A DNA stretch of 64,000 bases. It comes from Candidatus Omnitrophota bacterium (GTDB lineage: Bacteria > Omnitrophota > Omnitrophia > Omnitrophales > JACROU01). The stretch is from contig JAJDCD010000023.1 of NCBI GenBank assembly GCA_029261035.1, positions 1 through 64,000 on the forward strand, given 5' to 3'. Of this stretch, positions 58,381 through 64,000 are shown in pieces; the first letter of the stretch is position 1, and every line of letters begins with the position of its first letter. Both the position numbers and the translations under genes were made by a program. Under the pieces are notes generated by a model. The model saw nothing but the letters and a program-made list of their open reading frames with translations. It had not been told where the DNA came from and did not search any database.

Positions 58381-59799
58381 TTAGAAAAGGCTTGTTGCAG
58401 CTTGCTGACATAAGTGAATAAATGGACCCGGAACAACTCCCAAGATAACTACGAAACCAACCGTTAAATAAAGAGAAATTTGAGTGGATAGAGGAATGTT
58501 AATAGGAGAAGTGTCTTTGGGTTTTTCAAGAAACATTTTTCCAACAATAGAAAGATAGTAATAAGCGCTTAAGATAGCCATAAAAATTCCAATCACAGCT
58601 AACCATAAAAAACCTTCATTAACAGCGCTGTACAGCACAAGTAGTTTTGCAACAAAGCCACTGGTGGGTGGGATGCCTGTTAAAGACAATAGAGAAACAA
58701 AAAGACATGTCGCAAGCATTGGAGACTTTTCTTTTAAGCCTTCATATTCGATGACACGATCATTTTCGGAATGATTTGCAAGTAATGAAAGCACAAAAAA
58801 AGCAGCTAAGTTTGTTGCGATTAAACTAAAGAGATAAAAAAGTACAAATCCTACTCCAATAGCATCGGAAGCTAAAAACCCCATTAGAATAAAGCCAGCA
58901 TGAGACATGCTTGAGAATCCAAACAACCTCTTAATATTTTTCTGTGGAATGGCTGCAAAGTTTGCGTAAACCAATGTAGCAGCGATGATGACCGCAAAAA
59001 TAATAGAAATCTGATTTTGGATTGGCAAAAAGATTTCATAGAAGATTCTCAAAAAAATTGTTATAGCGGCTGTTTTTGAAGCAATAGAAAAGAAGGCGGT
59101 AACAGGTGTTGGCGAACCTTCGTAAACATCTGGAGCCCAAACTTGAAAAGGAACAATGGCCATCTTAAATGTTAGAGAAATAAAGATAAAAAGAAAACCT
59201 ACAATGAGCAAAGTTTGATCGGATCCGCTAGAGAGCAAAGCATTTTTAATCGTTAGGATGTCTAAGCTAGCAGAACCTCCATAAATTAAACTCATCCCTA
59301 AGAGCCCAAAAGCAGTAGAGATAGCTCCAAATATTAAGTATTTGATACCTGCTTCAATCGATGCTCGTGCATGCTTTAGGTAAGAGGTCATGATATAACT
59401 GGAAAAAGTAATAATTTCGAGGCCAATAAAGATGAGTAAGAGGTTGGTGCTGGAGACACCGAAGCTCATGCCGATAATGGCGGCAATGAGAAGAAGATAA
59501 AACTCTCCTTGTCCGCCTACTAGTTTCGTTGCGTAGGTACGAATCATTAGAGATAGAAAAAAACCAATAATGAGAAATAAAACTTTTGCCAATTTAGAAA
59601 ATTCATCTTGAACATACATTCCTTCAAACAGGGATCCGGATTCGTTCCAAAAGAAAATTTGAGCAACTAAAGCTAAAAGAAAACCCAAAGCGGTTAGTAT
59701 GCCCAGAAGAGATCTTTTATTTTTAGACAGAAGTAAATCTGAAAATAGAACAATAAATAAGGTGGCAATGAGAAATATTTCAGTAATCATTAAAAACAT
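58381..59799 (-). CDS. nuoN: NADH-quinone oxidoreductase subunit N
   Basis: An antiporter-like proton-pumping membrane subunit, 472 residues and about thirteen to fourteen helices. Marks are the helix-5 stretch LIFIGLEIITFSSYIM with the conserved Glu near 128, KLAIVPFQVWAPDVYEGSP-type sequence (here KMAIVPFQ...) near 213-228 with the proton-channel Lys, and LFGFSSMSHAGFI near 294. It is the last gene of the minus-strand JKLMN operon, 5 bases after nuoM. ATG 59799 and an in-frame ATG three codons later are both possible. Confidence 0.95.
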   Translation of the reverse strand: MFLMITEIFLIATLFIVLFSDLLLSKNKRSLLGILTALGFLLALVAQIFFWNESGSLFEGMYVQDEFSKLAKVLFLIIGFFLSLMIRTYATKLVGGQGEFYLLLIAAIIGMSFGVSSTNLLLIFIGLEIITFSSYIMTSYLKHARASIEAGIKYLIFGAISTAFGLLGMSLIYGGSASLDILTIKNALLSSGSDQTLLIVGFLFIFISLTFKMAIVPFQVWAPDVYEGSPTPVTAFFSIASKTAAITIFLRIFYEIFLPIQNQISIIFAVIIAATLVYANFAAIPQKNIKRLFGFSSMSHAGFILMGFLASDAIGVGFVLFYLFSLIATNLAAFFVLSLLANHSENDRVIEYEGLKEKSPMLATCLFVSLLSLTGIPPTSGFVAKLLVLYSAVNEGFLWLAVIGIFMAILSAYYYLSIVGKMFLEKPKDTSPINIPLSTQISLYLTVGFVVILGVVPGPFIHLCQQAATSLF

Positions 59800-59804
59800 A
59801 ATGC

Positions 59805-61313
59805 TTATATGAGCTCAGAATTTGTCTTAAGCTCTTCTCCTTTTTCTATGATCTTTAATTGTGTTAATCCATTTTCAAAATCTTTGAGTGCCAGCGTGGG
59901 ACAAAAACCAATTAAGAGCAAAAAGCCAATAAGAAGAAGGAACGGCACTTTACAAAAAAGACTTTTAACAGGTTCTTCTGTATTTTGGTGACTTTCTTTA
60001 ATGGGACCAAAGAAAATATTTCGAATTGCCCTAAACATATAAATTGCAGTTAATAGGACGCATATCAGAACTCCAATGGTCAGCCATTGATATTGATTCC
60101 AAACGGCAAATAAGATAACAAGTTCGCCTGCAAAGTTTGCAAACCCAGGAACGCTGGATGCGGCAAGTGCGGCTAAAGAGAAGCAGGTTGCGGTGAAAGG
60201 CCAATTAATTGCAAGCCCTCCTAAAGCATCAATCTGTGTTGTTCCCATTTTTCTTTCAACCAGTTCTGCAATCAGAAAGAGCAGTGCGACAAGCAACCCA
60301 TGAGAAAACATTACGAGCATAGCTCCTGCTGTACCTAAACTTGTAAAACAGGCGAGTCCAATAATAACAAAACCCATATGGCTTGAACTGGAATACCCAA
60401 TTAAATTTCTTAATTCTTTTTGCGCTAGAGCAATAAAACCGACGTAAACCAAATTCATCATAATCCACAAAGCAAGCCAAGGCATCCAAAGGGCTGCTGC
60501 ATCTGGCAACATAAGAAGTCCAAAGCGAATGAGCCCATAAGCACCTACTTTTTTAAGGACACCGGCAAGAAGCATACTTCCAGCGGTAGGAGCAGAAGAA
60601 TAACCAATAGGTCCCCACGCATGAAAAGGCCACACAGCAGAAAGAATTCCAAACCCGATTAAAAAGAAAGCGAAGAGCTTATGCTGAAGGGCTAAGCTTA
60701 AAGGGTTTGCTTGAAGATGTGCGCCGAGTTGAACCATATCCATTGTTTGAATGGCAGGTAAAAAATACAATCCGAGAAGGCCGACCAAAACAAATGCAGA
60801 AGCTAAAATCGCGTAGAGTGTAAATTGCATTGCTGCAAATTTTTTCTCTCCCCGACCCCAGTTGCTAATAAGAGGGTAAGAAACTAAAGCTTCAATTTCT
60901 AAAAAGAGAAAGAAGAAAAACAAATTAACAGATAAGAATGTGCCGTAAGCACCTAAAGTGAGTAAAAGGTATAAAAGGTAAAATCCTTTAGCGTCTTTTT
61001 GAATAGAGCTACACGCATATAGCCCAGCAAAGCTGACTAAAGAAGTTAAAACAATAAGCCAAACATTAATTCCATCGACCCCTAAGTGAAGATTGATTTC
61101 AGGGGTTTGAATCCATGATAATTGGGAGATGAATTGAAAGCTCGTGTTTGTTCTGTCTAATTTTAAAAGGACAAATAGAGCGAGTGCTAAACAAGCTGAG
61201 GAGCTAATCCAAGCTATGGTTTTGATTAGCTTCAATTGAGAAGAAGGGACTAAGGCCATTAAAGCCAGAGAAGCCATTGGGATTGCAATAAAGTAAAAAG
61301 ATAAATCAATCAT
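59805..61313 (-). CDS. nuoM: NADH-quinone oxidoreductase subunit M
   Basis: An antiporter-like proton-pumping subunit, 502 residues with about fourteen helices. FFFLFLEIEALVSYPLI near 134 supplies the conserved Glu of helix 5, and AVWPFHAWGPIGYSSAPTAGSMLLAGVLKKVGAYG near 223-257 contains the functional Lys. LIGYSSSSHMGFV near 303 and the late PGFANFAGE motif are typical of NuoM. A charged tail of about 25 residues rich in Glu and Lys is cytoplasmic. nuoN follows 5 bases after its stop and nuoL precedes it by 11 bases. Confidence 0.96.
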   Translation of the reverse strand: MIDLSFYFIAIPMASLALMALVPSSQLKLIKTIAWISSSACLALALFVLLKLDRTNTSFQFISQLSWIQTPEINLHLGVDGINVWLIVLTSLVSFAGLYACSSIQKDAKGFYLLYLLLTLGAYGTFLSVNLFFFFLFLEIEALVSYPLISNWGRGEKKFAAMQFTLYAILASAFVLVGLLGLYFLPAIQTMDMVQLGAHLQANPLSLALQHKLFAFFLIGFGILSAVWPFHAWGPIGYSSAPTAGSMLLAGVLKKVGAYGLIRFGLLMLPDAAALWMPWLALWIMMNLVYVGFIALAQKELRNLIGYSSSSHMGFVIIGLACFTSLGTAGAMLVMFSHGLLVALLFLIAELVERKMGTTQIDALGGLAINWPFTATCFSLAALAASSVPGFANFAGELVILFAVWNQYQWLTIGVLICVLLTAIYMFRAIRNIFFGPIKESHQNTEEPVKSLFCKVPFLLLIGFLLLIGFCPTLALKDFENGLTQLKIIEKGEELKTNSELI

Positions 61314-61324
61314 AAAGAGTCTCG

Positions 61325-63187
61325 CTATAATTTAAATAAAATAACAACTAAAGTAAAAATAACTACAATTTGAACTGCAAGAATCAAAGCGTACGTTTGT
61401 ACATTGCCCGTTAATAATTTTCTAGAAACATTTCCTACTTGGTAAACAACGATCCCTGTCCAGTGACTGAGAGCTTTAATAGCAATCCACTCGTTTGTAA
61501 TATCGCAGAGGCGAGCAAAGGGTTGTTGGATTTTGGAAACGTAAAAATTATAAATTTCATCTATAAAATATTTTCTTTCAAATAGTGTGTAAAGAGGACC
61601 TAATCCTTTAGATAAAGGATCTTGAGATTGAGTTTTCCTCCCGTAAATTAAGTAGGAAGAAATAAGTCCGAATAAAATAACTCCTGTTGAAATGAGAGCG
61701 AGAAAATTTCCTTCAGTGCCATGATGAGATTCATGAGCAGCTCTTCCTAAGAGTTCTGGAATTCCAAAGAACCCTGCGAAGATGGAGAAAAAAGATAAAA
61801 CAATTAAAGGAAAGAGCAGAATAAAAGGAGATTCATGAATGTCGCTTGGTTTTCTTTGTGGGCCTAAAAAGGTGAGGCTAAAAACTCTCCCCATATAAAA
61901 CGAGGTTAGAAATGTTGTTCCTAAAACAACAATGAAAGCGAGCATGGAATGTCCATGCGCGAGTGTTAAGATTTCTTCTTTACTAAAAAACCCTGATGTT
62001 GGAAACAGACCGCAAAGAGCAAGAGTTCCGATTAAAAATGTGAGTGTGGTGATAGGCATCTTTTTTGAAAGGCCACCCATTTCAAATAAGTTCTGGGTAT
62101 GCACCGCATGAATGATACAGCCTGAGCCTAAGAATAAAAGGGCTTTAAAAAATCCATGTGTGAGCAGGTGATACATTCCCGAAACGGGTCCTGCGAGACC
62201 CATGGCGAGTACCATAAACCCGAGTTGACTCATCGTAGAGAATGCGAGCACACGTTTGATATCGCTTTGGCAAACCGCCATTGTTGCTGCTGTAATCGCT
62301 GAAAGACCCCCGATTATCGCAACAATAGTAAGTAATTCTTCAGAAATCGTAAAGATGAAAAAAGTTCTGGCTAGTAAATAAACACCTGCGGCAACCATGG
62401 TTGCCGCATGGATTAAAGCGCTGACGGGTGTGGGTCCTTCCATAGCGTCTGGCAACCAAACGTGTAATGGAAGTTGAGCGGACTTACCAATAACACCACA
62501 TAAAATAAGAAGTCCTGCTAAAAGAATAGCTCCAGAAGAGATGACGCCTAGTTGAACTTGAGTGGGAATACTTTGAGCGAGCCCTGCAAAGTCAACGGTT
62601 CTAGAAACTCCAGTTGGATCAGAAAGAAACCACAAAAATAAAATTCCTAATATAAAACCAAAATCACCAACGCGATTAACTAAAAAAGCTTTTTTACTGG
62701 CGTCAGCAGCACTGTCTTTTGAAAACCAAAAACCAATTAAAAGATAAGAAGCAAGCCCAACTAATTCCCAGAAAATAAAGGTTTGAACAAAATTATTAGA
62801 AAACACAATGCCGAGCATAGCCGATGCGAAAAGTGCTAAGTAAGCAAAAAATCGAGAGTAGCCTTTATCTTCTTCCATATAACCCATCGAGAAAATAAAA
62901 ATAAGACTTCCTACTCCAGAAACCAATAACCCCATCAAAATAGAGAGTTGATCGAACAGAAGCCCCAGTTCAAAGTGAAGCCCCATTATAGAAATCCAAG
63001 GAACGGATATAACTTGAGGAAAACTGCTTGGATTGGATTGCATTTGCATGAAGAGTTGAACAATCAATACGAACGGAATAAGAAGGCTACCCACAGAAAT
63101 CCATCCACACAGCTTTTTCCATCGAAACAGAAAAAGACTGATTAAAGCAAAGCCTATAAGTGGAGAAAGAATGATGAGTGAAGTCAT
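61325..63187 (-). CDS. nuoL: NADH-quinone oxidoreductase subunit L
   Basis: The largest proton-pumping membrane subunit, 620 residues with about sixteen helices and the lateral C-terminal helix. FIFWELVGLASYLLIGFW near 133-150 holds the helix-5 Glu, and SAQLPLHVWLPDAMEGPTPVSALIHAATMVAAGVYLL near 235-271 contains the Lys of the proton path. LAFSTMSQLGFM near 313 and FPTSGFFSKEEIL near 398 are diagnostic. Its ATG overlaps the last base of nuoK's stop, implying translational coupling. The segment after 560 runs along the membrane arm. Confidence 0.97.
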   Translation of the reverse strand: MTSLIILSPLIGFALISLFLFRWKKLCGWISVGSLLIPFVLIVQLFMQMQSNPSSFPQVISVPWISIMGLHFELGLLFDQLSILMGLLVSGVGSLIFIFSMGYMEEDKGYSRFFAYLALFASAMLGIVFSNNFVQTFIFWELVGLASYLLIGFWFSKDSAADASKKAFLVNRVGDFGFILGILFLWFLSDPTGVSRTVDFAGLAQSIPTQVQLGVISSGAILLAGLLILCGVIGKSAQLPLHVWLPDAMEGPTPVSALIHAATMVAAGVYLLARTFFIFTISEELLTIVAIIGGLSAITAATMAVCQSDIKRVLAFSTMSQLGFMVLAMGLAGPVSGMYHLLTHGFFKALLFLGSGCIIHAVHTQNLFEMGGLSKKMPITTLTFLIGTLALCGLFPTSGFFSKEEILTLAHGHSMLAFIVVLGTTFLTSFYMGRVFSLTFLGPQRKPSDIHESPFILLFPLIVLSFFSIFAGFFGIPELLGRAAHESHHGTEGNFLALISTGVILFGLISSYLIYGRKTQSQDPLSKGLGPLYTLFERKYFIDEIYNFYVSKIQQPFARLCDITNEWIAIKALSHWTGIVVYQVGNVSRKLLTGNVQTYALILAVQIVVIFTLVVILFKL

Positions 63188-63489
63188 TATTGTTTTAAAT
63201 CCGTAAAGTCTGTTACATCGATTGTTTTTTGAGTTCTAAAAAGTAAAATACAAATAGCCAGTCCTATGGCAACTTCTCCGGCGGCAATGGCCATAGAGAA
63301 TAGGGTGACAATTTGGCCTTCCAAATTACCATGAGCTTGAGAGAAAACAACAAAACTTAAATTCACAGCATTAAATAAGAGTTCTATAGAAAGTAAAACT
63401 AAAATTGCATTTTTTCGTGTAAAAATGCCAATCAGACCAATGGCAAAGAGAACGAAAGCGACTGTTAAATAATGAGATAAAGGAATCAT
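63187..63489 (-). CDS. nuoK: NADH-quinone oxidoreductase subunit K
   Basis: A 100-residue, three-helix membrane subunit. LIGIFTRKNAILVLLSIELLFNAVNL near 18-44 carries the conserved Glu of helix 2, and AIAAGEVAIGLAI near 67-79 carries the second conserved Glu of helix 3; both are on the proton path. It is tightly packed between nuoJ (the next base upstream) and nuoL (overlapping by one base). Length and spacing match the family. Confidence 0.96.
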   Translation of the reverse strand: MIPLSHYLTVAFVLFAIGLIGIFTRKNAILVLLSIELLFNAVNLSFVVFSQAHGNLEGQIVTLFSMAIAAGEVAIGLAICILLFRTQKTIDVTDFTDLKQ

Positions 63490-63987
63490 TTACAAATCTT
63501 TCTTCGCTAAAACTACCGAGCCAATAATGGCTACGAGCAAAATTAAAGATAAAAGTTCAAATGGAAGTAAGTATTTTGAAAATAAGAGTTTTCCTAAGCT
63601 TTCAACGGTACCTTCAACTAATACGATGTTTTCAGACGTAGTTTCTTTGAAAGAACGAACCAACATAAAAAGTCCTGCAAGAGAAAGAATGCTCAGTCCA
63701 AGACTTAGGCCATAGCGAACCGGATTTTTCCAGAAAACAGGAGACTCATTGTTGTATCCAAGCAACATGAGTACAAATAGAAACAGGACTAAAATAGCGC
63801 CAGCATACAGAGTGATATGGATTATGGCGACGAAATAAGCCTTTAAAAGCAGAAAAAGGATAGCTAAAGAGAACATGCCTACAAGAAAGCTCAGCACGCA
63901 ATAAACGGGATTTCTTAAAGTTATCGCTAAAAGTGCCGAAAATAGCAGGATACTCGAAAATAAATAAAAGGATGTTGTTTCTAGCAT
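63490..63987 (-). CDS. nuoJ: NADH-quinone oxidoreductase subunit J
   Basis: A 165-residue membrane subunit with five helices. NPVYCVLSFLVGMFSLAILFLLLKAYFVAIIHITLYAGAILVLFLFV from about 25 contains the conserved helix-3 region with IHITLYAGAI, where a pi-bulge is known in complex I. It is the first recognisable gene of the minus-strand operon, and its promoter must be beyond the window edge or in a longer upstream gene. AGAGGG close before the ATG is a possible ribosome site. The last 12 bases of the window hold nothing else. Confidence 0.93.
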   Translation of the reverse strand: MLETTSFYLFSSILLFSALLAITLRNPVYCVLSFLVGMFSLAILFLLLKAYFVAIIHITLYAGAILVLFLFVLMLLGYNNESPVFWKNPVRYGLSLGLSILSLAGLFMLVRSFKETTSENIVLVEGTVESLGKLLFSKYLLPFELLSLILLVAIIGSVVLAKKDL

Positions 63988-64000
63988 AGCCCTCTGAACC

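Noticed and set aside
1-64000. tRNA, rRNA, prophage or transposase genes
   Set aside because: I found no cloverleaf with a TTCRANNC arm, no rRNA core sequences, and no DDE, tyrosine or serine recombinase motifs in the reading frames. A covariance-model search would be needed to exclude small RNAs.

Overview
The window is bacterial chromosome of low-to-moderate G+C with ordinary sigma70-type promoters and Shine-Dalgarno sites. There is no sign of a plasmid, phage or transposase. Central-metabolism genes and a full set of respiratory complex I genes lie beside four very large secreted proteins of about 1540, 1570, 2840 and 3400 residues, which together fill about 28 kb. Giant secreted proteins, a split transketolase and lone DUF4438, NRDE and DUF309 genes suggest an uncultivated lineage such as Candidatus Omnitrophota or a relative. 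That placement is inference; no rRNA or tRNA gene was seen to test it.

Layout. 1-6.6 kb: a QueD-like pterin enzyme, a flavin reductase-like protein, PEP carboxylase, a PP-loop tRNA-thiolation-like protein and an arsenate reductase-like protein, separated by copies of a long structured repeat. 6.8-11.5 kb: giant protein 1. 11.8-15.8 kb: DUF4438, DUF309, NRDE/TANGO2, GlgC and a JAMM peptidase. 16.0-19.7 kb (minus strand): the two transketolase halves and IlvD. 19.8-34.8 kb (minus strand): giant protein 2, with five Ser/Thr-kinase-like domains behind a signal peptide, and giant protein 3. 34.9-38.2 kb: a DUF2079-like membrane protein, a two-cluster ferredoxin and an MqnA/MqnD-family protein. 38.5-47.1 kb: giant protein 4, with 19 copies of a roughly 105-residue repeat. 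47.3-49.7 kb (minus strand): a zinc-type alcohol dehydrogenase and an Atg22/UMF1-type MFS transporter. 49.9 kb to the end: complex I, with nuoABCDEFGHI on the plus strand converging on nuoJKLMN on the minus strand.

The most unusual content is a system-like set of four giants. All have a Sec signal, then a shared domain of about 300-400 residues carrying D-A/P-H, an acidic E-G, G-I-E-D..LY and G-G-F-H motifs (my best guess is the ChaN/TraB/Tiki-like fold), then unrelated cargo: kinases, repeats or beta-rich domains. Cargo domains are separated by a recurring short motif around S-L-G, and all four end in an uncharacterised C-terminal region.

The second unusual feature is a family of intergenic three-hairpin repeats, about 270 bp long. 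Their stems change sequence between copies while staying complementary, and the internal loop sequence is conserved. A 5-1-5 palindrome, GTGACTGTCAC, is also scattered through gaps, at stop codons and inside the end of nuoF.
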